A stretch of 64,000 nucleotides of DNA. Source: Neurospora tetrasperma FGSC 2508 (taxonomy: Eukaryota > Ascomycota > Sordariomycetes > Sordariales > Sordariaceae). Both the position numbers and the translations under genes were made by a program. Shown piece after piece: positions 1 through 10,256 of the stretch. The notes below the pieces were generated by a model. That model saw only the letters and a list, made by a program, of their open reading frames with translations. It was not told the DNA's origin and ran no database searches. The DNA lies in the NCBI RefSeq assembly GCF_000213175.1, contig NW_009799104.1:1068196-1132195 (forward strand). Reading direction: 5' to 3'. Position 1 is the first letter of the stretch; every line of letters begins with the position of its first letter.

Positions 1-997
1 TCACGCGGCAGAGATCTGGGGATTTCCCCATCATCAAGGTTGATTCTGGTTTTGCTATGAGGTACAACACATGCTCGATGAAGCGGCTGGCGCAATGCGC
101 ACTCGGCGAACATAAGGGCTTGGGCGACGGATTCGATCATCGTCCTTGATATGCTTGACGAACTCGTTTCAGACAGCAGCACCGGTTATCAAGTGGTATG
201 TTAGGGTGACTGTCGCTTGGGCACTATCATATATCATTCTACCTGAGGCATTCCGTCTCAGAAACTACGGTCGTTTCACTTGCTACTTTGTTAGTTCAAA
301 TGGTTTGCATCATATCCAGGCCTGGAAAAATATCATATCTTCATCTCACATAAAGCTTGCCAACTCTGTGCCGGTCCCATGTTTTCTTTTGTGAATACAT
401 GCGCTTGTCGACATCATATGTTTGAAAGCAAGACATGATTGCTAACTCCCCCATGATACGATCCCCCCTATGCAGCACATGCCAGAGTAGATACTAGCCA
501 TCTCTTTGTCTTTGGGACAGAGCTCGGCTGTTTAGCAGGGTTCTAGTCCCTGTGGCTGTGAATTCCCGTCTTGTTCACTGAACAGTCTTGTCAATGCTGT
601 CATTTTCTTTGTTTCGACGCGGGAACGCCGGGTTCATGTATCCGTAGGAACAGAAAAGAACACCTGCGCTGTTACGAGTGTCAGGAACTGAACAGTGAGG
701 ATGTATTTCGAACAATTTTCTCTTTCAGAGCACAGCTCAAGCATTCATGACGTTAGTCGCCGCTGTCTCACATCCACGATCAAGCCAAAACAGCTCTCTT
801 TGATTGCTTACCTCCGTCTCATGATGACGACCAAGCCGTATGATATATAAGTATTCTAGGTGATAGCTCATCTTGACTTTCGACAACACATCAAGCAATC
901 TCCGAAGCATTAAAAGCTACACAACAGCAACCTCACACAAATACAGCAACAACAAGCTTCACATCAGCAACTTTACAACAACGATAACAACTTGACA
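1..997. other. Left-edge intergenic region and promoter of the first gene
   Basis: I see no convincing gene here; the longest open frame (146-394) has no recognisable features. The right end contains a TATA-like element at 844-850 followed by a CA-rich leader (about 890-997), typical of a fungal 5' untranslated region, leading to the ATG at 998. Confidence 0.6.
844..850 (+). promoter_or_regulatory. TATA-like box upstream of the gene at 998
   Basis: The sequence TATATAA lies about 150 bases before the ATG at 998, and a CA-rich leader follows it. This spacing suits a fungal TATA promoter with a leader of about 120 bases. It is assigned by position and sequence only. Confidence 0.4.
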
Positions 998-1702
998 ATG
1001 ACCACCCCAAACACTCAACCAACCAACCAACAACCCCTGGTATCTCCACCCAAGATGGCCTCCCCCGACTCCCAAAACATCAACACCTTCCTCACCATCG
1101 AAGAGATGAACAGCCCCAAACACCGCGCCATCCTCGAGTTCGCCTCCAAAAAAGCCGGTTTCACCTGCTACGACACCTTCACCGCCTGGCTCGCCTCTCC
1201 AGCCCTCGCACCCTTCTGGACCGAATTCGAGCGTGACTTTCTCAAGCCCCTAGCCGCCTCCCGCAAGTCCACCACCTCCTTCTCTTCCCCCCCACCTACC
1301 ACCACCACCACCACCACCATCACCATCAACAACAACCCCCCTCCGGCGGATCCCTTTGCGAAAACCTCCACGATTCCCTGCCCCATATACCACATCATCC
1401 CGCTCTTCCAGGGCATGTTCGGCACCAGGGAATACCTGCGCAAGGGCCCGAGCAAGGCGACTTGGAGACCGAATCACCACATCCTTTATTTCTTCTTGAA
1501 CGTGTGGGAGCGCAATCACGACCAGATGAGGAACAGCCCCTGGGCGGGCTGTTATCTGGAGAATGTCAAGATGTGGGCCATGCAGCTTTGTTGGATCCTG
1601 GATGCCATGACCAGGTGCAAGTACCAGGAGGAGTTGGGCTTGCATGTGGTGGAGTTTAGAGGGATGAGGGATGAGGGGTGTATTATCACGTATAAGCATT
1701 AG
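998..1702 (+). CDS. Hypothetical protein, 234 aa, single exon
   Basis: An uninterrupted 234-codon frame starts at the first ATG (998); the frame is open for two more codons upstream, but only from a TTG. I do not recognise a family. The N-terminus is Pro/Gln/Thr-rich and looks disordered. A low-complexity stretch of Ser, Pro and then about nine Thr (about residues 88-115) separates two ordered-looking parts. The C-terminal part is rich in Trp, Tyr and His (for example the motifs WRPNHHILYFFLNVWE and MWAMQLCWILDAMTR), which suggests a folded helical domain. No signal peptide or membrane segment is seen. Codons in the first half strongly prefer C in third position, supporting real coding. The ATG is preceded by a TATA-like box and CA-rich leader. 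It could be a lineage-specific protein. Confidence 0.72.
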   Translation: MTTPNTQPTNQQPLVSPPKMASPDSQNINTFLTIEEMNSPKHRAILEFASKKAGFTCYDTFTAWLASPALAPFWTEFERDFLKPLAASRKSTTSFSSPPPTTTTTTTITINNNPPPADPFAKTSTIPCPIYHIIPLFQGMFGTREYLRKGPSKATWRPNHHILYFFLNVWERNHDQMRNSPWAGCYLENVKMWAMQLCWILDAMTRCKYQEELGLHVVEFRGMRDEGCIITYKH

Positions 1703-3009
1703 ATTAGAGAGGAGGGGGTTGACGTGTGGGTTGGTGTGGATGGTGAAGGGGGCAGCTTTGGCGCAGGCGTATAAACGGTCTCCGGGGGTTTCTGGGTTTT
1801 TTTTTTGGATATGTTTTCTTTATTTTGTGGTAAAATGTGGTAGGAAGGTAATTCCGGGTATCAATGTTGGCCACGAATAGTAAATCTCCTCACATCTTTC
1901 AATATCAACCACTCGATTGTTCAACTGATCAGTGATTATTAACCTGTTTCTCTTCGTTTTCCGTTTAAATTCAGAATGAAATAGAAGCCATAATCCGGTA
2001 AGCTCATTCAAGGACAGGAGGAAAAACCATATCAATGTAGACAGGAAATAGTTTGGCTCGGATTGGAGGTGGCAAATATGTGTTCAAAAAATCAATGGTG
2101 CTCACCTTAGTTTTTGGTGCGCGATCGCTCCTTCTTATACCTTGGAGCGCACGGCAAATGTCCCTTTCCATACGGCAAGTTTCTTGAGAAACACAAACGG
2201 TTTTCTGATGGCAGCAGAGACGCATGCTTGATCGAGGCCCGAATCATCATGGAATGGGGGATTGGTAATGAGTCGGCATCTACTGCTGCATCAGAGTTGT
2301 GAGCAATGTGGTCTAGACTTGTGGATATGTGTTTGCTGGTACGTAGTGGGCGTTGGCGAACGATCTCGAGAATTTCAGAATGTGCTATGTCTCGCCGTCT
2401 TCGGAAATGATCGCGTTTTGAAATGAGCGTGCTGCGTTTGATGAAGCATGACGGTGCTTCGTTGGTTATGGCATTGTTGCCTCGAATATTCTGCGCTCGA
2501 TTGTTGATCCAAGAAAACAGCTTCCGAAGCCAACGACATGGCAGCTGTCGGGATCTTTGTCGAAGATTGTCGAACCAGAGAATCTACCATTCATCACCCA
2601 CGGCCAACACTTGTCATAGCTGTAGGTGTTTCTGCATCAAACTTGTGTTGTCGGTGCCGAAGCCCATCATGGTGTTGGTTCAGCTGATGCCGGACTATGT
2701 CGTGAAATACAAGACGACAAACACTCTCGTGAATCATCTCTCTGTGTCGACACCAACAATGCTGCTTCCAGTGATTACGATGCATCGACAAGCCTCCAGA
2801 GTTGTGCGGACCTGGGAACCCGTAACTCGACAGTATGCGACTTGAAAGTGCATATAACGAACCATTCCCCGACCTGTTCCTGGTCTTCTCTTCCCTCATC
2901 ACCATCAGCATTAACATCTTCACACCAACGAGAACCACCACTGCAACAACCAAAGCTAACAACAAAGTAACCACATCTAACAACCAACAACTACCAAAAC
3001 ATCAACAAA
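1703..3009. other. Intergenic region with promoter of the repeat-protein gene
   Basis: No gene is supported. Several overlapping frames of 60-140 codons occur on both strands between 2400 and 3000, but none has a recognisable motif and they contradict each other. A TATA-like sequence (TATAA, 2853-2857) and a CA-rich leader (about 2880-3009) suggest the right end is the promoter and 5' leader of the gene at 3010. Confidence 0.5.
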
Positions 3010-3930
3010 ATGACTACTTGCGTCGCTACTCAGACTTTCACCCACGTCTCTCCCAAGGCGTACCATCCGGAGTCGGACTACACCACCTCCACCGAGCCCG
3101 GCAAGCCTCGTCCCGGCAGCCCCGGTCCCAACAAGCCCGACAACTGTGGCTTCGAGTCCGGCCCCTTGAAGAGGGATGATCCTATTCCTCGCCCTCAGAC
3201 TCCCTTGGTCCCGGTCCCCAACTCTGACGGTGAGGGCGATTCTAAGCCCGCTCCTCGACCCCCCACCCCTCACCCCAATGGTGATCACCTCGAGTTGGAC
3301 CCCATCCCCCGCCCGCAGACCCCTCTAGTCCCGGTGCCCAATAGCGATGACATGCCCGTTCCTCGCCCACAGACTCCTTTGGTCCCGGTTACCTCTGATG
3401 ACTCTGACGATGAATGCATCGACGAAGAGATGCCCGTTCCTCGTCCTCAGACTCCCCTAGTCCCTGTCACCAGCGACGATTCCGACGATGAGTGCCTCGA
3501 CGAAGAGATGCCGGTCCCTCGTCCCCAGACACCCTTGGTGCCTGTTACTTCTGACGACTCGGATGACGAGTGCATCGACGAAGAGATGCCAGTCCCTCGT
3601 CCTCAGACACCCTTGGTCCCCGTCACTTCCGACGATTCCGACGATGAATGCCTCGATGACGACCCTATTCCCCGTCCCCAAACCCCTCTCGTCCCTGTTC
3701 CCAACTCCGACGGTGAGGGTGACTCCAAGCCCGCTCCCCGCCCTCCTACTCCCCACCCCAACGGCGATGATGAGATGCCGGTCCCTCGCCCTCAGACTCC
3801 TCTAGTTCCGGTCACCAGCGACGATTCCGATGATGAGTGCATCGATGACATCGATCCTATTCCTCGTCCTCAGACGCCCATGGTGCCTAAGCCTAATGCT
3901 GACATGATCAAGCCGGTTGCTTGCTGCTAA
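3010..3930 (+). CDS. Tandem-repeat Pro/Ser/Asp-rich protein, 306 aa
   Basis: Single-exon frame with ATG at 3010 after a CA-rich leader. A unique N-terminus of about 57 residues is followed by nine copies of a core P-[I/V]-PRPQTP-[L/M]-VP. The linkers are of two kinds: acidic (VTSDDSDDEC followed by I or L and DEE or DD) and basic/Pro (VPNSDGEGDSKPAPRPPTPHPNGD, present twice). The protein ends in CC. The acidic linkers hold repeated Ser-Asp-Asp-Glu sites of the kind phosphorylated by casein kinase 2, and the cores are PxxP-like and TP-containing, as in proline-directed kinase sites. There is no signal peptide, membrane segment or known domain. The repeats differ at many third codon positions while the amino acids stay nearly the same, so the repeat protein sequence seems maintained. 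It is probably intrinsically disordered. Function unknown. Confidence 0.8.
   Translation: MTTCVATQTFTHVSPKAYHPESDYTTSTEPGKPRPGSPGPNKPDNCGFESGPLKRDDPIPRPQTPLVPVPNSDGEGDSKPAPRPPTPHPNGDHLELDPIPRPQTPLVPVPNSDDMPVPRPQTPLVPVTSDDSDDECIDEEMPVPRPQTPLVPVTSDDSDDECLDEEMPVPRPQTPLVPVTSDDSDDECIDEEMPVPRPQTPLVPVTSDDSDDECLDDDPIPRPQTPLVPVPNSDGEGDSKPAPRPPTPHPNGDDEMPVPRPQTPLVPVTSDDSDDECIDDIDPIPRPQTPMVPKPNADMIKPVACC
3177..3897 (+). repeat. Nine-copy coding tandem repeat
   Basis: Repeat units of about 75-120 nt encode the PRPQTP core plus its linker. Order of unit types: basic/Pro linker, short linker, four consecutive acidic units, basic/Pro linker, acidic unit, terminal variant. The acidic units alternate between CIDEE and CLDEE or CLDD endings, suggesting expansion by duplication of a two-unit block. 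Boundaries are approximate. Confidence 0.75.
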
Positions 3931-4679
3931 GCTTATGGCTGATGCCTGAGACGAGTTTGGAAGGATAGGATCCAAGAGGAGGAAGTGTGGTATTCGGGAG
4001 ATGAATGAATGAATAAACGATGGAATGATTGGTTGGTTCACTTGAACATGGAAGGAATACATTGGAAGGATTGATGGAGCTCGATTTGGTGACAGAAGAG
4101 TTCGGCAGTTGATGGGATTTGCAATGGATTTCAATCAGTGTGATATAAAGAAAAAAGCCGGATTTCCGCAGTGAGACAGTATAGAAACGCGTGTGTCGCA
4201 GAATAAAATCATTGATTTCTCAACGTTGGTCACGCGCGATGTGATAGATGTTTCCGAGTGCGTGAAGCACTGATAAACTGAAGCGGGTGTGACATTGCGA
4301 TTTGCGTGGTGGCTGGGACAGATTGACAACTCTTGACTGGTGGTGAGCGTTTGATGGAAAGGGAAGCATGAAAGTGAGCGAAGTGACTGATGATGAATTG
4401 AGAAGAGAAGAGAAAAGTGATGATGGAAATGGAAGTCGCAGTCAAACAACGCAGTTTTCGTAGGAGTGGCCTGTGCGCTACATCTAGCGAACACCACTCT
4501 CAAATGATGATGCCGCTGATGTGAAATCGAGACTTTACCATCCTCGTAGAGACTGCAATTGTGGTTCCCAAGAAAGAAAAAAAGAAGCCGCTAATTCAAG
4601 AATCTGCCAGTTGTCTTCATCATGGTGGAAAACGATAGTCGACGATACAAGAGAAAAAAAAAGAAAAAAAACATAATGT
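3931..4679. other. Intergenic region between the repeat protein and tRNA-Tyr
   Basis: Nothing gene-like is supported. Short minus-strand frames (up to 122 codons, 4135-4503) are low-complexity in Ser/His/Phe and lack motifs. The A-rich run at about 4650-4673 is the presumed Pol III terminator of the minus-strand tRNA. Confidence 0.5.
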
Positions 4680-4767
4680 CCCCTCGACCGGAATCGAGCC
4701 GGTGACCTTTCGGTATACAATCTAGACAATTACAGCCGAACGTGATATCCAACTACACCACAAGGGG
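4680..4767 (-). tRNA. tRNA-Tyr (GTA) with a 15-nt intron
   Basis: On the minus strand the 5' acceptor CCCCTTG pairs with CGAGGGG. C1-G72 is the eukaryotic tyrosine identity pair. The D arm is GTG/CAC, the anticodon stem is TTCGG/CCGAA, and the T arm is ACCGG/CCGGT with loop CTCGATT. The anticodon loop begins CTGTAA, giving anticodon GTA (4731-4733). The intron (4715-4729) lies at the canonical 37/38 site. A T-rich Pol III terminator follows the 3' end (A-rich on the plus strand just below 4673). Removing the intron leaves 73 nt. Confidence 0.9.
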
Positions 4768-7147
4768 ATTTTGATGGTTTGTTGAAGTGGGGCGAAGAAA
4801 TTGCTACATAAGTAGTCCAGTGCGCAAAGCCGCTACAAATGCCACAAAGCCTGTACTTTGACTTTCGGGGCTGACTTGAGCATCACGTTGGTATCGAGCT
4901 GGGCTGTAACATAGTAATTGAGCTTCGAAGAATTATAGCAAGATATCGTGAAACTTCCACAGTTTCATTGCCCAGAGCTGTCGAGGCATTCGAAGAAAGA
5001 CCTGTAAATGTGCAACCAACATCGACCTTCTTCCTACAACATCTCAGGATACAAAGTAGGGTCTACAGGCTTTGCTAGCCACTTACTTACTGTATCTAAG
5101 AGAAGAGAGCTTCCCTAAGCTTTCTAGGTACCAGTCTCATAACCTCTGAAACGAAATATGGACATCGTGCCGACTCCCGCAACCGCCCACCTCCCGTAGC
5201 ACGAGTAGACATGGAATTGTTTCTCTGAGACATTCCCCCACGGAGGAAAAGAAGCCACTTCGCTTAGTCCCAAGCAGTCCCAGCCTGTTGCAGCATGTCT
5301 CGCATGCACGTTTATAGTCTTGCAGGTCCCACGGTGCCTGCAGGTGTGTCCAGACTTGCCTTGTCAATGATGCTCATCATGTCCAGACTTCCTCTCCACA
5401 ACCAATAGCGGCCAAGTCGGGGAATAGGACGAATCTTACATACTGCCGTTATGTACGGCGTTGATCACCACTCTCTAACCTTTCAGCCCTCTGTACAGTC
5501 CATGACAGGCATTGGTTTTCTAGTCCCCACAATACAGCCCACTTGGCCATTCAACGGCCAGTGTTGTGCATCTTAGAAGATGTCTCGGTCTCTGACGGAG
5601 GGGGGTATTCCTGGTTTTGATAAGGCTTATCTTGAAGTTCTAAGGCATCTTAGGAAGCTTCGAGAGCCACTGGGAGTGACATATCTCATTTCCACCATCC
5701 ATCACACCATGGCCATTTCACACCCTCAGACTCAAAAGGCCTCAAGGCCCGAACGACTTGTCTAATCTTCTCAAGAGCAAAAAAAAAAAAAAAAGACCCA
5801 GACCCTCCCTTGGCCTTTGGCCGCCGAGTCCCGACAGCCTTCCCCAAATTTGCCAGAACCGGAGCATGGCCCGCGGTTAGTGGCGCTTTCAACGATAGCT
5901 GAATTCCTCAGATCGGCGGACGATGCGGAGAAGAGCTGGGTGAAGGATGGATGGGTAAAAAGGGCCATGGGATCAATTCAGGCCTAGACTGGAGAGATTG
6001 GAAAATTTTGCTTTCTTACATATCCAGTGGACGAGAGCTGAATGAGGGGGGAGGGGGAGAGGGGAAGGCGCACCAAACGGGCATCGAATTAAATCACAAA
6101 CTGCCACAACCTCATGCAACTCACGACCCGTGCATGTTGGAGTCTGCGATTCGTGATCATCTGTGACGACCGATGAATGGGCAAATGTCGAAAACTGCAT
6201 GTGCCTTCTGCAGCCAGAAAGAGGGAGGGAATAAGGTCGAGATCGACAAAGCTGAAGTCGAAGTCCGGCAAAGCTTCTTTCCCAGCCACTGGTTTATTGC
6301 AGCCCTTCTTTTCCTTACTATTCTGTGGAGAGTCTAGCTGTCAGTAGCTAGCTTCTTCGTTGGCAGCGAGTCCCTTGTCGTCCTTTTGTTGATTGGAGAG
6401 GCCACCCAAAAAAAAAACTTTCGGACCGGCCCTCCTGGAGAAGGCTCTCTTGCAGCACCAGTCGCAGACAGTCCGGCAGAGCTACCGCGGCCATAAACCG
6501 CATGCTTGCTGAAATGTCGTATCGTGGCTGGTCAGCTCTCATCCGGAATTATGGAGCCCAAAGAGCCCTGTTGTGGCCGTCGTGGCACCAATGCCAGCAG
6601 AGGATCATCTCGACCAAGCCACTGAAAGTCGCAAACCATCACGGCCGTCCAACAGGTCAGTTTTGTCGTGTACACTACCTACTGACAGTCCCAGCCTGAA
6701 CCGCAGAGGGTCTTGAAACCCAATGATCGACACTAGGGTCCGCCAAGGCGGCAGCCAGTAGAAGAGCATCCTCGCGATTCTGTTGGATCAAGAAGCTTTT
6801 CAAGGGTATCACCGCATTTTCCAGCATTCCCTGTCTTTGAGTTGAGGGACCGGGGTGCTTTTGGTGCCAAGTCCAGTGATAAACCCTTGTCGCGGACGGA
6901 ATAGCCGCATGTGGGGCTTGGCTCTCCTTTCTGAACTCGAGAGACTGACCAGATGGGCTTTATAACTCGAGAGCCCTCTCTCGGCTCGGGGGCAAGCACA
7001 TGCTGGGCTCTCGCCCTTGGGGAGTTTGCGTATACTTCTTTCTTCACGGCCATCACCGGGTTTTTGAGGTTTTCAAGTTTTGATCGTCCATCGACATCCA
7101 AGCCCCAGCTGCCGTCCTCGGATCAGGACTCCTGATCAGCGGTGAAC
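4768..7147. other. Gene-free stretch, about 2.4 kb
   Basis: I see no supported gene. All frames are under about 125 codons, overlap each other on both strands and carry no motif. It contains a short A-tract near 5780-5794 and GA-rich purine runs near 6048-6068. The right end must include the promoter of the membrane-protein gene starting at 7148. Confidence 0.45.
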
Positions 7148-9458
7148 ATGGGCGCCTATACTTCAGTACCGCAGTGTCGTGAGCACTATGGAATCGCGGT
7201 AGATTGTACTGTAGTTTACGCATCCGACAACAAGACCGTGATATCTGTCGGAGGAAACCGACCCGGAGACTTTAACCCAGATCCAGATATTGCGGGTATC
7301 GGTGTAAGGTTCCCCGGAGCACAACTTGTATGTGGACACAAGCTTACCCGTTTCCGTGTCTTTAGATCCTCGGAGCCTTTGTCGTTATAACGGGGTTTGC
7401 GTTAATAATAGCCTTCTTGCATGTCTTGTGGCACTACGCCAAGTTGACAAAGCTCAAAAAAAGGATAACAGCAGAGTAAGTCATACTTGGATGGACGAAG
7501 CGCTCCAAGGAAGGTGGGGTTGCTAACCGCCTGCTCAACAGAGAGAAGGAAAACAAAAGATGGCAGCTCAGCATCGGCGGCTTCTTCGAGATGCTCATCA
7601 TCTCGTGTAGTGATCAGCAGATTTTCACCGGAGCGGCGTACGCCATCACGATGCGCTTCGCCAAAGCCTGCTCCATCTCGGCCTACCACTACAATGTTAT
7701 TGCGAACATGCTGTTGATCACCTGCGCCACACACTTGCTGACCCTTCTTGTGTCCAAGCACTACTGGGAGCACCCTTGGGTGGCCGGGATCCGGACGGTA
7801 GCGACAGGGTTATTGTATCTCGCGACGGGAATTTATCTTTCTACCCAGGCAACCCCAGGTTCCGAGCTTGCGTTTCCGACCGCAGTTCCTAAAGACGACG
7901 AGAAATGGAGCACCCTCCTTCTACCAGCCGCCTGCTTCCAAGGGAGCGCTGAGCAGTTTGCAAACACCTTGCAGCAGTCTTTCCACGGAGCCGGGCTGTT
8001 CAAGGTGGGCGACCGTATCACCGGATGGACTCCCTTCGTCATTCTTGTCCTGTACTACGTCCTTGCCAACATTGTTACCCTTGGTCGGGTCGTTCGCGCA
8101 GGACGGGAGAATGGCGGAAAGCGGGAAAAGTTTTGCAAGTGGTTGGTGGACATGATAGGACAGAAGAAGCTGAAGTGGGTGAATCGTATCGGTGGACAGG
8201 TCTATGGCGTCTATCTCCTGGCTGGCCTGGTAATTTCAGGATACACGATGGCCTCCTCTTCCGAGTACATTGAGATGCTTCGCCGCTGGGTGGACCGGTC
8301 AGGCTGGATCCAACTCTATAATGGCACCAACCCGGAGAACGACCCCAAGTCCTTTGGTCAGCTTGTTCCTCTTCTGATGATGACACTTACCGTGTTTACG
8401 TTTTTGCAGATGCTGAGTGGTAAGTGGCGTTGTGTTTGTCTTTTCGGGTTGCTCATCAGCTGATATCTTTTCCAGAGGCCATTACCATCAGGAAGTTGAA
8501 GAATAACCACAGCGATGAGCTTGAGGACGTGAGGCAGGAATTCGAAGACCAACTGGAAGACGCAAGAACAAGTTCGGACAAAGTCCAAGGCAGTGGCATG
8601 GGCAACGGAAAGCGGCCTGAGGTCCACGAGAAGGAGGCGTTCAGCAGGCCATCCGAAGCAAGTGGAAGCCAGGCTTATGGGATGAACTCCCAAACGCCTC
8701 TCCCGCCGGCCCCGATGTACACCATGTTCGCCAACCCATCTTCTTCGAGCAGCGCTCCGTTCTTTGTCTACGCCGCACCGCCGACTGGCTCGCCGATGGC
8801 AACACCCGATTGGGCTTCCATGACGCCGCAGCAAGGAACGCCGATGCATTTTATCATCCCGGCGCAGTTCGTAGCGGGAGCGTTTCCGATGATGACTCCT
8901 GGAAACGGAGGCGCGCCTTCTCCTCCAGGATTTCCTTGGAACTCTCCCACTCCTTTCGGACCTGGTCCTGCCCCGGCCTCGAGCGAACCTGGCCCGAGTA
9001 AGCCCTCGCCGTCCGATGATGTGTCGTCTTCGCCGGAAGCCTCAACAAAGGCGGAACCTGAGATCACCACAAAGGACACCAAGTCGACGCCAGTGGTTTC
9101 CGTGTATGATGTGAACCCCACGCCACCTCCGCCATCGCGATCCTCGACCGTTCCCATTCCGAAGTCGGACCCCTCCGATAATGAGAAGCTGGCGCCTCAT
9201 CCGGCTAACCTTCGAAGGGCTGATAGCGAATTTACGCTGATAGGACAGCCGAGCTCGAGCCTGGATGCCGGGGGCCCGACAGGTCAGCCAATGCCGGCAC
9301 AAGGCCCCAGTGGTGTTGCTGCGGATCCCAACACGCTAAGTTACTTTCCGGCAGTTGCCGAGTCAAGCGCAGAGGAAGAGGGTCAGGAAGCAGAGAGAAG
9401 GGCTGGCGAAGGAAATACTGCGGGAGGCACTGGATTTGAGGTTGGAAAGGCGATGTAG
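7148..9458 (+). CDS. Seven-helix integral membrane protein with long disordered tail, 708 aa
   Basis: Exons: 7148-7303, 7366-7475, 7542-8419, 8476-9458. Introns are 62, 66 and 56 nt with donors GTAAGG, GTAAGT and GTAAGT; the second carries a perfect TGCTAAC branch site. The joined frame is 709 codons with stop. The start is the first ATG in the frame (MGAYTSVPQCREHYG). About seven hydrophobic segments are visible, including one at about residues 53-74, one near IANMLLITCATHLLTLLV, one near TPFVILVLYYVLANIVTL, and a last one ending at FLQML. The roughly 330-residue C-terminal tail is Pro/Ser/Gly-rich and looks disordered and cytoplasmic. The short N-terminus holds an NKT glycosylation sequon. 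The topology is GPCR-like, but I see no motif that names a receptor family, so function is left open. Many Sordariomycetes have similar unnamed integral membrane proteins. Confidence 0.82.
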
Positions 9459-10256
9459 GATGCCAGACGTCAATAGCGAGGCTAAAGGGAGTTTGAGGAA
9501 TCAAGGCTACCGGGTTAAGGGAAAGAAACATGATTTGGCTGGAGTTTTGGGCATTTGGCTTCTGGGAGGATGTGCTACGATACCATGGCTTAATGAGTTT
9601 GATATAGCATTGAATAATATGTGACAACGTTGGAGAGCTCACACTGGCATGGTGTTTGTGGGTGTGTTTGTTTTGTATGCTGACGTGATTGAAAAGAGGA
9701 AAGGGCTCCGAGTTGGATTCCACGCCCCAACCTGCCCCTGGCCACTCGGCCCCCACCACGAAATTCAGCCGAAACCGTGACCAAGATCGGGACATTGTAC
9801 CCCGTGGGCGCCCGCAATGTCTTGTCAAATTTCTCCGAACGTGGGAGATTGGGGGACACGAGAGGAAGTGGGAGTCAGTGGGAGTCAGTGGGAGGCAAGT
9901 GGGGGTATTGTGCGTGGGGGAGGGGCCCGGAGGGGGGGGAAGCGGGGAAATCCCCTAGGAAACCCCTAGGAAATTGGGGTTCAGGACGGGAACTTCTGGG
10001 GAAAATGGACCGGAAGCATCTCCACCCCACCTTTTGGCCCTTAGACGGAACCAGACCCCTCCAACAGCGCCCCAAGGGAATCCAACCCCGGGCGTTCATC
10101 TCATCACCAACCCACCCAACCTAGGTTACTCCAACAAAACGAGGACGACTTATCATCATCGACATCCCATCCCATAAAAGGACGAGCCCAATGCGGTCAA
10201 CTCCCACCCGCTTTCTTTCCCGCATCAACTCGCATCTCTCTGCAGCAACATCAAAC
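9459..10256. other. Intergenic region with promoter of the hydroxyacid dehydrogenase
   Basis: No gene is supported. Around 9870-9950 the plus strand is strongly G-rich, with repeats of GGGAGTCAGT and long G runs. A TATA-like CATAAAAG is present at 10173-10180. An upstream in-frame ATG exists at 10191 and is discussed with the gene at 10257. Confidence 0.5.
10173..10180 (+). promoter_or_regulatory. TATA-like element of the hydroxyacid dehydrogenase gene
   Basis: The sequence CATAAAAG lies only 11 nt before the ATG at 10191 but 77 nt before the ATG at 10257. If it is the TATA box, transcription would start near 10205 and translation would begin at 10257. Confidence 0.35.

Noticed and set aside
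2423-2845. Plus-strand frame of 140 codons before the repeat protein
   Set aside because: No motif, conflicting overlapping frames on both strands, and overlaps the likely promoter of the gene at 3010.
3177-3897. CRISPR-like array
   Set aside because: Repeats are in-frame coding units with no unique spacers, in a eukaryotic gene.
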